Positions 46,208 to 61,181 of a stretch of 64,000 nt of DNA are shown piece after piece; position 1 is the first letter of the stretch, and each line of letters starts with the position of its first letter. The position numbers and the translations under genes were made by a program. This stretch comes from Mycobacterium gallinarum (GTDB lineage Bacteria > Actinomycetota > Actinomycetes > Mycobacteriales > Mycobacteriaceae). The stretch spans positions 4,526,001 to 4,590,000 of the forward strand of contig NZ_AP022601.1 of NCBI RefSeq assembly GCF_010726765.1, read 5' to 3'. The notes below the pieces were generated by a model. The model made no database searches and was not told the DNA's origin. It saw only the letters and a program-made list of their open reading frames with translations.

Positions 46208-47104
46208 ATGGGGCTGTTGATGCATGTCGTGATCCGGACGTTGTTGACCGTGGTGCTGGCTGCCGGCCTCTGGGGTGCCGGCACGTCATTGGCGCCGTCG
46301 GCCAAGGCCGACGTCGAAATGCTGATGGTCCCCTCGGCGGCAATGGGCCGCGATATCCCCGTCGCGTTCTCCGGCGGCGGGCCGCACGCCGTCGTCCTGC
46401 TCGACGCCTTCAACGCGGCCCCCGACGTCAGCAACTGGGTCACGGCGGGTAACGCGATGGCGACCCTCGGCGGGCAGGGCATCTCGGTCGCCGCACCCGC
46501 CGGTGGCGCCTGGAGCATGTACACCAACTGGGAGCAGGACGGCAGCAAGCAGTGGGAGACGTTCCTGGCGACCGAGCTGCCGAACTGGCTGGCCGCCAAC
46601 AAGGGCCTCGCACCCGGCGGGCACGGCATCGTCGGGGCGTCCCAGGGTGGATACGGCGCGATGGCGATGGCGACGTTCCACCCGGACCGGTACCGCTTCG
46701 CGGGATCGCTGTCCGGTTTCCTGGCTCCTGAGCGCACCGGCGTCGACGGCGCCATCACCGCCGGCCTGCAGCAGTTCGGCGGTGTCGACATCCGCAACAT
46801 GTGGGGCTTGCCACAGCTGGGCCGGTGGAAATGGCATTCACCGAACGTCCACGTGCAGCTGCTTTCGGACAACAACACCCGGCTGTGGGTGTACTCCCCG
46901 ACGACCGGTGGCTGCGATGTGCCCGCGATGATCGGCTACTGCGATATCGCCGCGGGCACGAACAAGGAGTTCTACCAGCACTATCGTTCGGTCGGCGGTA
47001 AGAACGGCCACTTCGACTTCCCGGCCAGCGGCGGCAATGACTGGGGTGCCTGGAGCGGGCAGCTCGCCGCGATGTCTGGCGAACTGGTCGCCACCATCAA
47101 ATAG
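46208..47104 (+). CDS. mpt51: antigen 85-like MPT51 protein
   Basis: A 298-residue secreted protein of the antigen 85 fold. After a signal peptide (about residues 1-34, ending AKA) it reads VEMLMVPSAAMGRDIPVAF and AVVLLDAFNAAPDVSNWVTAGNAM, as in MPT51. M. tuberculosis MPT51 lacks the catalytic Ser (Ala in VGAAQGG, from memory), but here the elbow is VGASQGGYGAMAM with Ser (codon TCC). The His-containing segment is replaced by ASGGNDWGAW, so the triad is not complete. A carbohydrate- or fibronectin-binding role is more likely than mycolyl transfer. Alternative ATG at 46220. Confidence 0.93.
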   Translation: MGLLMHVVIRTLLTVVLAAGLWGAGTSLAPSAKADVEMLMVPSAAMGRDIPVAFSGGGPHAVVLLDAFNAAPDVSNWVTAGNAMATLGGQGISVAAPAGGAWSMYTNWEQDGSKQWETFLATELPNWLAANKGLAPGGHGIVGASQGGYGAMAMATFHPDRYRFAGSLSGFLAPERTGVDGAITAGLQQFGGVDIRNMWGLPQLGRWKWHSPNVHVQLLSDNNTRLWVYSPTTGGCDVPAMIGYCDIAAGTNKEFYQHYRSVGGKNGHFDFPASGGNDWGAWSGQLAAMSGELVATIK

Positions 47105-47186
47105 CGCGTATCAGGTAGGCAGCAACCGAGCGCGGCACGCCATGCGCTCTCAGTTTCTTCTGTGTTTCAGCCGGTACCTTGGAAAC

Positions 47187-47678
47187 GTGCAGCTTTCGGT
47201 ACGGCGGCGGGTCGCTTCGACCGGATGGTTGGCAACTTCAGCAACAACACTGCTGGTGGCGACGGTCCCCGCGTTGATGACCGGATGTTCGGGCAACGAC
47301 GTGATGGCCACCATCGGCATGCCGACCTCCGAAACGGAAACCGCGCACGGTGACGCGGGCGCGGCGCCTCCGGGACCCCAGCAGGCGGGCGGACAGTCCA
47401 ACGCTCTGGTCGTGACGGCAAAGCAACGCGAATACCTCGATGCGCTCACCGCCGCCGGCGTGAAGCCGTCGAGCAATCTGGCCGCCCTGTCGATCGGGTC
47501 CTATGTCTGCCAGGCCAGGGCCGCAAAACAGAATGACCACGCGGTGTGGGACTTCGTGCGGCCGGTGGTGCGCGGCGACGTCGACGGCGACGGGCTATCG
47601 TCGGCTGCGCCGTCGGCGGCCGACATCGACACCGCGACCGCCGAGTACATTCGCATCGCGACCGAGCGACTCTGCTAG
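47187..47678 (+). CDS. DUF732-type secreted protein, possible lipoprotein
   Basis: A 163-residue exported protein. A hydrophobic signal (GWLATSATTLLVATVPALMTGC) ends in a lipobox-like MTGC, with Met in place of the usual Leu at -3. The mature part has a DUF732-like domain: TAKQREYLDALTAAGVKPSSNLAALSIGSYVCQAR and the end YIRIATERLC, whose two Cys could pair. TACCTT lies 6 nt before the GTG at 47187, fitting a leaderless mRNA; the longer frame to 47037 overlaps mpt51. It sits between mpt51 and the cutinase gene. Confidence 0.75.
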   Translation: MQLSVRRRVASTGWLATSATTLLVATVPALMTGCSGNDVMATIGMPTSETETAHGDAGAAPPGPQQAGGQSNALVVTAKQREYLDALTAAGVKPSSNLAALSIGSYVCQARAAKQNDHAVWDFVRPVVRGDVDGDGLSSAAPSAADIDTATAEYIRIATERLC

Positions 47679-47732
47679 TAGTCGCCGACGGCGCGCACCA
47701 GACCACAGCACGCGAGGAGTAACAGAGAACCC

Positions 47733-48743
47733 ATGTCCAAGACCACTCGGCGGAAACGTCACCGCATTCTGGGGCTCGTCGCGGCGGTGGCGGTCTCACT
47801 CGTGGTGGTACTGGTCGTGGTGCTGGTCTGGGTGTGGCAGCGATCACCTGACACCCCGCTCCCGGGCGCGCAGCCACCCACATCGGTTCCCGGCGGCATT
47901 CCGCCGACGGGTAGGAAACCGCGTCCCGAATTCCAGGACGCCAGCTGCCCCGACGTGCAGATGATCTCTGTCCCCGGCACCTGGGAGTCGTCGCCTCAGC
48001 TCGACCCGTTCAACCCGACGCAGTTCCCCATCGCGCTGCTCCTCAACGTCACGAATCCGCTGCGTCAGCAGTTCGACGCGGGCCGGCTGGAGATCTACAC
48101 GGTTCCCTACACCGCGCAGTTCCACAATCCGTTCGCCGCGGACAAGCAGATGTCCTACGACCAGAGCCGCGCCGAGGGCTTCGACGCGACGGTGCGGGCC
48201 ATGACGGACATGAACAACCGCTGCCCGTTGACCAGTTACGTGCTGGTCGGTTTCTCGCAGGGCGCGGTGATCGCCGGTGACATCGCCAGCGATATCGGCA
48301 ACGGCCGCGGCCCGGTCGACGAGGATCTGGTGCTCGGGGCGGTGCTGATCGCCGACGGTCGTCGTCAGCCCGGCGTCGGTCAGGACGTCGGCCCCAACGC
48401 GCCGGGCCAGGGTGCGGAGATCACCCTGGACGAGGTCCCGATGCTGGGTGAGCTGGGTCTGGACATGACCGGTCCGCGTTCGGGCGGTTTCGGGATGCTC
48501 AACAACCGCGTCTTCGAGATATGTGCCGCGGGCGACCTGATCTGTTCGGCGCCCGAGTCGGCCTTCAACATCACCCAGTTGCCTCGGACGCTCGAGGTGC
48601 TCAGCGGCGGCGCCGGCCAGCCGATCCACGCGATGTACAACACGCCGCAATTCTGGAATCTCGATGGTGCCTCTGCCCCGCAGTGGACACTGGGTTGGGC
48701 GCAGAGTGTGATCGATAACGCCCCGCGCCCGAAACATGGCTGA
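47733..48743 (+). CDS. cutinase-like esterase/phospholipase (Rv3802c-like)
   Basis: A 336-residue envelope protein. One helix ([24 protein letters not shown], about residues 10-33) anchors it. The cutinase domain has the nucleophile in [17 protein letters not shown] and the catalytic His near GQPIHAMYN at the end; Cys pairs are present ([32 protein letters not shown]). Rv3802c is an essential thioesterase/phospholipase A next to the mycolate operon, inhibited by tetrahydrolipstatin, and is linked to mycolic-acid production in the envelope. Confidence 0.92.
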   Translation: MSKTTRRKRHRILGLVAAVAVSLVVVLVVVLVWVWQRSPDTPLPGAQPPTSVPGGIPPTGRKPRPEFQDASCPDVQMISVPGTWESSPQLDPFNPTQFPIALLLNVTNPLRQQFDAGRLEIYTVPYTAQFHNPFAADKQMSYDQSRAEGFDATVRAMTDMNNRCPLTSYVLVGFSQGAVIAGDIASDIGNGRGPVDEDLVLGAVLIADGRRQPGVGQDVGPNAPGQGAEITLDEVPMLGELGLDMTGPRSGGFGMLNNRVFEICAAGDLICSAPESAFNITQLPRTLEVLSGGAGQPIHAMYNTPQFWNLDGASAPQWTLGWAQSVIDNAPRPKHG

Positions 48744-48760
48744 CCTGTAACCGCGGAGAT

Positions 48761-48789
48761 TTGGACTGCGTCCACCGGTCGCCTAACAT
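48761..48789 (+). promoter_or_regulatory. sigma-A-type promoter of the fadD32 operon
   Basis: TTGGAC (48761-48766) and TAACAT (48784-48789) are separated by 17 bp. Transcription would start near 48796, leaving a leader of about 120 nt before fadD32. It lies in the 174-bp gap after the cutinase gene. Confidence 0.7.
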
Positions 48790-48917
48790 TAAGAGAAAAC
48801 TAAGAGCGGTGAGGGACGCGAAGCCGAAACGCGCAGGGTAGGACCCACGCGGCGGCGCGCCCGTCCATATTGAGGTGCTAGCGGCTTCAAAAACGAGGCT
48901 TCGACAGGAGAGTGAGA

Positions 48918-50807
48918 ATGGGGTTCCACAACCCGTTCCTGAAAGACGGACTGATCAAGTTCCCCGACAACGGCAGCGTGGTCAAGCACGTCGAGAAGTG
49001 GGCCAAGGTCCGTGGCGACAAGGTCGCCTACCGATTCCTCGACTTCTCCGTCGAACGCGACGGTGTGGCGCGCGAGCTGAACTGGGCGGATTTCGGCGCA
49101 CGTAACCGCGCGATCGCCGCTCGTTTGCAGCAGGTCACCCAGCCGGGCGACCGCGTGGCGATCCTGTGCCCGCAGAACCTCGAGTACGTGGTCGCGATGT
49201 ACGGCACGCTGTACTCGGGCCGCATCGCGGTGCCACTGTTCGACCCCAACGAGCCCGGTCACGTCGGGCGATTGCACGCCGTCCTGGACGACTGCCACCC
49301 GTCGGCCATCCTCACCACCACCGAGGCCGCGGAGGGTGTGCGCAAGTTCTTCCGCACCAGGCCCGCCAAGGAGCGCCCGCGCGTCATCGCCGTCGACGCA
49401 GTGCCCGACGAGGTCGGCGGCACCTGGGAGCAGGTGCCCGTCACCGCCGACACGATCGCCTACCTGCAGTACACCTCCGGGTCGACCCGCGTCCCGACCG
49501 GCGTGCAGATCACCCACCTCAACCTGGCCACCAACATCGTCCAGATCATCGAGGCACTCGACGGCGAGGAAGGTGACCGCGGCCTGTCGTGGCTGCCGTT
49601 CTTCCACGACATGGGGTTGATCACGGCGATGCTGGCGCCGATGCTCGGGCACTACATCACGTTCATGACCCCGGCCGCGTTCGTTCGCAGGCCCGGCCGC
49701 TGGATTCGGGAGATGTCACGCAAGCCAGAGGACACCGGTGGGGTGATCTCGGTGGCTCCGAACTTCGCTTTCGATCACGCCGCCGCGCGCGGGGTGCCCA
49801 AGGACGATGAGCCGCCGCTGGACCTGTCGGTCGTCAAATGCATCCTCAACGGCAGCGAGCCGATCTCGGCCGCGACCGTGCAGAGGTTCAATGACGCGTT
49901 CGCGCCGTACGGTTTCAAGCCACAGGCCATCAAGCCGTCTTACGGACTGGCCGAAGCGACGTTGTTCGTCTCGACCACGCCGATGGGTGACCACCCCCGG
50001 ATCGTCTCCGTCGACCGCGCCGCGCTGAACACCGGCACCTTCGTCGAGGTCGCCCCCGATTCGCCGACCGCCGTGGCGCAGGCCGGTGCGGGCAAGGTGG
50101 GCATCGCGGAGTGGGCCGTGATCGTCGACGGCGAATCCGCCACCGAGCTCCCCGACGGACAGATCGGTGAGGTCTGGATCAGCGGCCAGAACATGGGCAC
50201 CGGCTACTGGGGCAAGGAAGAAGAGACTCGCCAGACCTTCCAGAACATCCTGAAGTCGCGGACCAGCCCGTCGCACGCCGAGGGCGCGACAGACGACGCG
50301 ACGTGGGTGCGCACCGGTGACCTCGGCGCGTTCCACGACGGCGAGCTGTTCATCACCGGCCGCGTGAAGGATCTGGTCATCATCGACGGCCGTAACCACT
50401 ATCCGCAGGACCTGGAGTACTCCGCGCAGGAGGCGACCAAGGCGCTGCGCGTGGGATACGTGGCGGCGTTCTCGGTGCCGGCCAACCAGCTTCCCGACGA
50501 GGTGTTTGAAAACGCGCATGCCGGTCTCAAGCGCGATCCCGACGATTCGTCGGAGCAGTTGGTGATCGTCGGCGAACGCGCGCCCGGCGCGCACAAGCTG
50601 GACATGGGGCCGATCGCCGACGACATCCGCACCGCCATCGCCATGCGTCACGGTGTCACCGTGCGCGACGTGCTGCTCACCGCGGCAGGTGCGATTCCGC
50701 GCACCTCCAGCGGCAAGATCGGCCGGCGGGCCTGCCGCGCGGCGTATCTGGACGGCAGTCTGCGCGCGGGCAAGATCCCCAATGATTTCCCCGACGAAAA
50801 AGACTGA
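48918..50807 (+). CDS. fadD32: long-chain fatty-acid AMP ligase FadD32
   Basis: A 629-residue adenylating enzyme that activates the meromycolate chain as acyl-AMP and loads it on the N-terminal ACP of Pks13. The AMP motif is [14 protein letters not shown]; others are [33 protein letters not shown], and [39 protein letters not shown]. The C-terminal lysine region is in [16 protein letters not shown] at 48918 has GGAG upstream; a GTG at 48912 is in frame. It lies 17 nt before pks13. Orthologue Rv3801c. Confidence 0.96.
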   Translation: MGFHNPFLKDGLIKFPDNGSVVKHVEKWAKVRGDKVAYRFLDFSVERDGVARELNWADFGARNRAIAARLQQVTQPGDRVAILCPQNLEYVVAMYGTLYSGRIAVPLFDPNEPGHVGRLHAVLDDCHPSAILTTTEAAEGVRKFFRTRPAKERPRVIAVDAVPDEVGGTWEQVPVTADTIAYLQYTSGSTRVPTGVQITHLNLATNIVQIIEALDGEEGDRGLSWLPFFHDMGLITAMLAPMLGHYITFMTPAAFVRRPGRWIREMSRKPEDTGGVISVAPNFAFDHAAARGVPKDDEPPLDLSVVKCILNGSEPISAATVQRFNDAFAPYGFKPQAIKPSYGLAEATLFVSTTPMGDHPRIVSVDRAALNTGTFVEVAPDSPTAVAQAGAGKVGIAEWAVIVDGESATELPDGQIGEVWISGQNMGTGYWGKEEETRQTFQNILKSRTSPSHAEGATDDATWVRTGDLGAFHDGELFITGRVKDLVIIDGRNHYPQDLEYSAQEATKALRVGYVAAFSVPANQLPDEVFENAHAGLKRDPDDSSEQLVIVGERAPGAHKLDMGPIADDIRTAIAMRHGVTVRDVLLTAAGAIPRTSSGKIGRRACRAAYLDGSLRAGKIPNDFPDEKD

Positions 50808-50824
50808 CGGCTGACCTCCTGAAC

Positions 50825-56218
<5,394 letters not shown>

Positions 56219-56222
56219 GCGA

Positions 56223-57773
56223 GTGACCAACAAAACCACCGCGGAGCTGCTGGCCGATCTTCACGAGAAGCTGGAGTTGGCGAAGGAACCCGGTGGAGAG
56301 AAGGCCATCGCCAAGCGTGAGCGCAAGGGCATCCCGAGCGCCCGCGCCCGCATCCACTCGCTGGTGGATCCGGGCAGCTTCCTCGAGATCGGCGCACTCT
56401 GCAAGACGCCGGGGGACCCCAACGCGCTGTACGGCGACGGCGTCGTCACCGGCCACGCCACCATCAACGGCAGGCCGGTCGGCGTGTTCAGCCACGACCA
56501 GACGGTGTTCCAGGGTTCGGTCGGCGAGATGTTCGGCCGCAAGGTCGCCAAGCTCATGGAGTGGGTGGCGATGGTCGGCTGCCCGATCATCGGCATCAAC
56601 GACTCCGCGGGTGCGCGGATCCAGGACGCGGTGACGTCGCTGGCGTGGTACGCCGAGCTCGGCCGCAGGCACGAGATGCTGCGCGGCCTGGTGCCCGAGA
56701 TCTCGCTGATCTTCGGCGCGTGCGCGGGCGGCGCGGTGTACTCGCCGATCCAGACCGACCTCGTGGTGGCGGTGCGCGATCAGGGCTACATGTTCATCAC
56801 CGGTCCCGACGTGATCAAGGACGTCACAGGTGAGGACGTCACACTCGACGAACTCGGCGGCGCCGACAATCAGGCGCGCTACGGCAACATCCACCAGGTG
56901 GTGGAGTCGGAGGAGGCGGCGTTCCAGTACGTCCGCGACTATCTGAGCTTCTTGCCCTCCAACACTTTTGACGATCCGCCGATCGTCAACCCGGGTATGG
57001 AACCCGACCTCACCCCGCACGACTACGAGCTCGACTCGATCGTGCCGGACGCGGACAACCAGGCCTACGACATGATGGAGATCCTGCTACGGATCTTCGA
57101 CGACGGCGACGTGTTCGAGGTCGGCGCGCAACGCGGGCAGGCGATGATCACGGCCTTTGCGCGCGTGGACGGTCGTCCGGTCGGCGTCATCGCCAACCAG
57201 CCCATGTACCTTTCGGGCTCGATCGACACCGAAGCCTCGGACAAGGCGACGGCGTTCATTCGGTTCTGCGACTCCTACAACACCCCTTTGGTTTTCGTGG
57301 TCGACACTCCTGGCGCGTTGCCCGGTGTCGAACAGGAGAAGGGCGGCATCATCAAGCGCGGCGGCCGGTTCTTCAACGCGCTCGTGGAGGCCGACGTGCC
57401 GAAGATGACCGTCATCGTCCGCAAGGCCTACGGCGGCGGGTACGCGGTGATGGGCTCCAAGCAGCTGGCGGCGGACCTCAACTTCGCCTGGCCGACCGCG
57501 CGCATCGCGGTGATCGGCGCCGAGGGCGCGGCCCAGCTGTTGGTGAAACGCTTCCCGGATCCCACTGCGCCCGAGGTACAGAAGATCCGCGCCGATTTCA
57601 TCGAGGGCTACAACCTCAACATGGCAACGCCGTGGATCGCCGCCGAGCGTGGCTACATCGACGCGGTGATCCAGCCGCACGAAACCCGGTTGCTGCTGCG
57701 CAAGTCGCTGCGCCTGCTGCGGCAGAAGCAGATCACCCGGGTGCAGCGAAAGCACGGCCTGACACCGATCTAG
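56223..57773 (+). CDS. accD4: acyl-CoA carboxylase beta subunit AccD4
   Basis: A 516-residue carboxyltransferase. With an AccA3-type biotin subunit it makes the carboxyacyl-CoA extender unit for Pks13. The N-lobe has [25 protein letters not shown] and [23 protein letters not shown]; the C-lobe has [29 protein letters not shown] and [17 protein letters not shown], whose oxyanion-hole glycines are intact. The GTG at 56223 is 4 nt after the pks13 stop. Orthologue Rv3799c. Confidence 0.96.
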   Translation: MTNKTTAELLADLHEKLELAKEPGGEKAIAKRERKGIPSARARIHSLVDPGSFLEIGALCKTPGDPNALYGDGVVTGHATINGRPVGVFSHDQTVFQGSVGEMFGRKVAKLMEWVAMVGCPIIGINDSAGARIQDAVTSLAWYAELGRRHEMLRGLVPEISLIFGACAGGAVYSPIQTDLVVAVRDQGYMFITGPDVIKDVTGEDVTLDELGGADNQARYGNIHQVVESEEAAFQYVRDYLSFLPSNTFDDPPIVNPGMEPDLTPHDYELDSIVPDADNQAYDMMEILLRIFDDGDVFEVGAQRGQAMITAFARVDGRPVGVIANQPMYLSGSIDTEASDKATAFIRFCDSYNTPLVFVVDTPGALPGVEQEKGGIIKRGGRFFNALVEADVPKMTVIVRKAYGGGYAVMGSKQLAADLNFAWPTARIAVIGAEGAAQLLVKRFPDPTAPEVQKIRADFIEGYNLNMATPWIAAERGYIDAVIQPHETRLLLRKSLRLLRQKQITRVQRKHGLTPI

Positions 57774-57789
57774 CCGCGATAATCGGCTG

Positions 57790-58800
57790 GTGTCCAACCA
57801 CTTCACGGGGCTCAGCCTCGGCCCGCCCCTCGGTGATCAGCGTCTCGATCTGTGCGACCTGTACGCGTTCCAGTCGCCTGCCGACCCGGCGCGCACCGTG
57901 CTGATCCTGAACGCGAATCCGAACGCCGACGCGCTGCACCCCGACGCCATCTACCGGCTCGCCGTCGACAACGACGGCGACCTGCAGAACGACATCGCCT
58001 TCAGCTACGTCTTCTCCACACCGCGGGAGGGACGGCAGAGCGTCGACGTCTACCTCGCACACGGTGACGACGCGAAGGAACCAGAAGCCGTCGGCGAGAA
58101 GATCTTCGACGCAGTCGAGGTGTCGTTCGGCAAGACCCCCGACATACACCAGTCGGGTGGGTTCACGTTCTTCGCGGGTGCGCGCAGCGATGCGTTCTTC
58201 TTCGACTTCGACGGCATCAAGAACCTGTTCGACACGTCGGGGACGCGCAACTTCACCGCACCCCACCTCGCCGAGCTCGGCGGCAAGTCGCCGTGGACCG
58301 GTCAGGACTCCAACACGACCGCCAACGTGTTCTCCACCGTGCTCGAACTGCCCACCGAATACCTCGGCGCCGATCCCGACATCCGTATCTGGGGCCGCTG
58401 CAGCCTGCGGGAGAACGGCACGCTCAACCACGTCGATCGGGCCGGCCACCCGTCGGTCAGCAGCTTCTTCAACACCGACGACACCAAGCTGGAGTACAAC
58501 GCCAGCGAGCCGGTCCGCGACCGCGAACGCTGGATCGAGCAGTTCATCCACCTGATGGGCCATACCGGCGGCTACTCGCGCGAGCAGGCTATCGCCGCGA
58601 TCGACCGGGAGGGCACGCTGCCCGACATGTTGACGTTCAACCCGGCCAAACCCGCGAAGTACCCGAACGGCCGCACGTTCACCGACGACGTCATCGACTA
58701 TCGCCTGGCCTTCCTGACCAAGGGTGAGTGCCCGCCCAGCGGGTTGAGCCCGCATACGGACACCCTGTCGGAGTTCCCTTACCTCGGCACACCTCACTGA
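57790..58800 (+). CDS. DUF4331-family protein
   Basis: A 336-residue protein of the DUF4331 type. Near its N-terminus is [54 protein letters not shown]; it continues with [21 protein letters not shown] and [12 protein letters not shown]. The end carries [20 protein letters not shown]. No signal peptide is seen at the GTG start chosen. Family members are uncharacterised; the many Asp/Asn loops may bind calcium. It lies 16 nt after accD4, so read-through is possible, yet it is absent from this place in M. tuberculosis. Confidence 0.82.
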   Translation: MSNHFTGLSLGPPLGDQRLDLCDLYAFQSPADPARTVLILNANPNADALHPDAIYRLAVDNDGDLQNDIAFSYVFSTPREGRQSVDVYLAHGDDAKEPEAVGEKIFDAVEVSFGKTPDIHQSGGFTFFAGARSDAFFFDFDGIKNLFDTSGTRNFTAPHLAELGGKSPWTGQDSNTTANVFSTVLELPTEYLGADPDIRIWGRCSLRENGTLNHVDRAGHPSVSSFFNTDDTKLEYNASEPVRDRERWIEQFIHLMGHTGGYSREQAIAAIDREGTLPDMLTFNPAKPAKYPNGRTFTDDVIDYRLAFLTKGECPPSGLSPHTDTLSEFPYLGTPH

Positions 58801-58828
58801 CGGTCCCGCAGACAACTACTATTCGGCC

Positions 58829-60268
58829 ATGCCGCTCGCGGACGGACAGGAGCTCGCCGGGTACACCATCGTGCGCTCACTCGGCGCCGGTGGGATGGGC
58901 GAGGTGTACCTGGCCCAGCATCCCCGGCTGCCGCGCTATGACGCGCTGAAGGTGCTCTCGGCCACCGTCTGCGCCGACAGTGAGTACCGGCAGCGGTTCA
59001 ACCGGGAGGCCGACATCGCGGCCACGCTGTGGCACCAGCACATCGTGGAGGTGCATGACCGCGGCGATGTCGACGGCCAGCTGTGGATCTCGATGGACTA
59101 CGTCGACGGCACCGACGCGCACCGACTGCTGTCGGAGAGCTACCCGAACGGGATGCCTCCCGACGACGTCGTGCGCATCATCACCGCCGTCGCGGACGCC
59201 CTCGACTACGCGCACGACCGCGGGCTGCTGCACCGCGACGTCAAGCCCGCCAACATCCTGCTGGCCAACTACGGGACCAACAACGAGCGGATCATGCTGG
59301 CCGATTTCGGGATCGCCAGACGGATCGGGGACGGGGCGACCACGAATCTGACGGCCACCAACATGACCGTGGGCACCGTCGCGTACGCCGCTCCGGAGCA
59401 GCTCATGGGCGAGGGCATCGACGGCCGGGCCGACCAGTATGCGCTGGCGGCAACCGCCTTTCAGCTGCTGACGGGGACGCCACCGTTTCAGCATGAGAAT
59501 CCCGCGGTCGTCATCAGCCAGCACCTGACCGGCGACATACCCGCGATCGGTGCCCGCAGGCCCGAATTGTCCAACCTCGGACCGGCTTTCGAGAAGGCGC
59601 TCGCGAAGTCGCCGAAGGACCGGTTCGCCAAGTGTGTCGATTTCGCCCGTGCGCTCGCCCATCGAACCGACGCCACCATCTCCGGTTCCGGCCCGGTGTG
59701 GCACTCCGGTCCGGCGGCCGTGGCCGCCCACTCGGAGCCGACGATGTCCGCGCACGCCGCGACGGGCGCATCGGGACCCAGACATGCCAGACCGGCGGCG
59801 GCCCCTTCCCGGCGTCGATGGGTGCTGCCGGCGGCCATCGCGGTGGTGCTGATCGCCCTGGCTGCAGGCGCTTTCGTGCTGTTCGATCGTGGCCGAGATC
59901 GCCCGGCGGAGGCCAAGGCACCGCCGACGACCGCGTCGGCACCGGCGCCCGCGTCGCCGGGGGGCGTGGCCCTGCCGGTGGTGGTCGTGGGGGCGGAGTG
60001 CGGCACGCTCGGTGAGGCCGGGCTCACCGAGACCGGCGCTCCCGCGTACTGTGCGCACCTGCCGACCACCGGCGCGTCGATCTGGTCGATGTATCCCGGT
60101 GAGATCTCCAGTCCCACAGTCACTCCCGGGCCCGACGCTGTTGCACTTCCCTCGGAGAGCCAGCAGCCGGTACTGGTGTGCATGGAGCAGACCGGACAAT
60201 CACACGTCGACTGTCACAGCGACATTCTCGAGGTCGACGACTCCGCGACGCCGACCGAGTCGCCGTAG
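58829..60268 (+). CDS. membrane Ser/Thr protein kinase (PknB-like)
   Basis: A 479-residue Hanks-type kinase. The glycine loop is [11 protein letters not shown], the ATP-binding Lys is in DALKVLSA, the catalytic loop is [14 protein letters not shown] and the metal motif is [11 protein letters not shown], so the kinase looks active. The activation loop has several Thr ([17 protein letters not shown]) and ends with the APE-like APEQL. A juxtamembrane region and one helix ([22 protein letters not shown], about 331-352) lead to an extracellular domain of about 120 residues with four Cys. TACTAT lies 6 nt before the ATG (leaderless). Ligand and substrates are unknown; it stands between mycolate genes and embB. 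Confidence 0.92.
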   Translation: MPLADGQELAGYTIVRSLGAGGMGEVYLAQHPRLPRYDALKVLSATVCADSEYRQRFNREADIAATLWHQHIVEVHDRGDVDGQLWISMDYVDGTDAHRLLSESYPNGMPPDDVVRIITAVADALDYAHDRGLLHRDVKPANILLANYGTNNERIMLADFGIARRIGDGATTNLTATNMTVGTVAYAAPEQLMGEGIDGRADQYALAATAFQLLTGTPPFQHENPAVVISQHLTGDIPAIGARRPELSNLGPAFEKALAKSPKDRFAKCVDFARALAHRTDATISGSGPVWHSGPAAVAAHSEPTMSAHAATGASGPRHARPAAAPSRRRWVLPAAIAVVLIALAAGAFVLFDRGRDRPAEAKAPPTTASAPAPASPGGVALPVVVVGAECGTLGEAGLTETGAPAYCAHLPTTGASIWSMYPGEISSPTVTPGPDAVALPSESQQPVLVCMEQTGQSHVDCHSDILEVDDSATPTESP

Positions 60269-60269
60269 C

Positions 60270-61181
60270 TCAGATCGGCGGAAGTTCCAGCCAGTCATCG
60301 ACCATGAACGCGTCGCCGCGCGCGACCACCGTCGCGCCGCCGTGTCCCGGATAGTGCGCGGGGATCACCGCGGCGCGCCGCCGTGCCGCTTCGGTCAGCA
60401 CGCGTTTACGGGTCGCCGCCGCCGCATTGAAGTCCTCGTCCCACGCACACGGATCGTTGGGCCGGTGCAACTGCATCGGGCAATGGGTCAGGTCGCCGAC
60501 GAACACCGCGGGCTTACCCGCGTCCAGCCACACCACCGAAGCGCCCGGCGTGTGTCCCGGTGCGGGACGCAGCCACAGCGAATCGCTGAGCCGGTGGTCG
60601 CCGGACCACATCTCGATCTGCCCGTCCACCGGAGACACGCTGTCCGCGAACACCGTACGGACATGCTGCTGCGTCGCTTCCGCTTCGGGTGACTCGGGCT
60701 TCGACGTCTGCGCCGGACCATCGGGGCAGAAGTGCCGGTAGTCGGCTTCGGGTACCAGGTAGCGCGCGTTGGGGAACGTCGGCACCCACGCCTCGCCGTC
60801 GCGCCTGGTGTTCCAGCCGACGTGGTCGAAGTGCAGATGGGTGTTCACGACGACGTCGATGTCGGCGGGCTCGAAGCCCGCACCTCCCAGCGCACCGAGG
60901 AAATCGGTCTGCAGATGATCCAGCACCGACATCAGCGGGCGGGCCTTGTCGTTGCCCGCGCCGGTATCGATGAGCACGGTCTGGCCGTCGACCTGAATGA
61001 CCCAGATCTGCATGGCGATTCGCCAGCCGTCCTCATTCCAGTAGGTCGGCTGGAACTCCGTGTCTTCGCGCCAGACATCCGGCGGCGTGAAGGGGAACAC
61101 CTCGGTCGGCAGATTGTCGACCTGGGTCTCGATGACTCGTGTGAGCGTTGCGCCGCCGAGGCGAACCCGGTCCGACGTCAT
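60270..61181 (-). CDS. metallo-beta-lactamase-fold hydrolase
   Basis: A 303-residue MBL-fold enzyme. The metal motif is VVNTHLHFDHVGWN (HxHxDH). Further metal ligands are in RPAPGHTPGASVVW and VGDLTHCPMQL, and the C-terminal motif is IPAHYPGHGGATV. The arrangement resembles AHL-lactonase/alkylsulfatase-type branches, but no substrate can be fixed. ATG at 61181 overlaps the embB stop (ATGA), so it is translated with embB. The kinase gene converges on it with 1 nt between stops. Confidence 0.88.
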   Translation of the reverse strand: MTSDRVRLGGATLTRVIETQVDNLPTEVFPFTPPDVWREDTEFQPTYWNEDGWRIAMQIWVIQVDGQTVLIDTGAGNDKARPLMSVLDHLQTDFLGALGGAGFEPADIDVVVNTHLHFDHVGWNTRRDGEAWVPTFPNARYLVPEADYRHFCPDGPAQTSKPESPEAEATQQHVRTVFADSVSPVDGQIEMWSGDHRLSDSLWLRPAPGHTPGASVVWLDAGKPAVFVGDLTHCPMQLHRPNDPCAWDEDFNAAAATRKRVLTEAARRRAAVIPAHYPGHGGATVVARGDAFMVDDWLELPPI

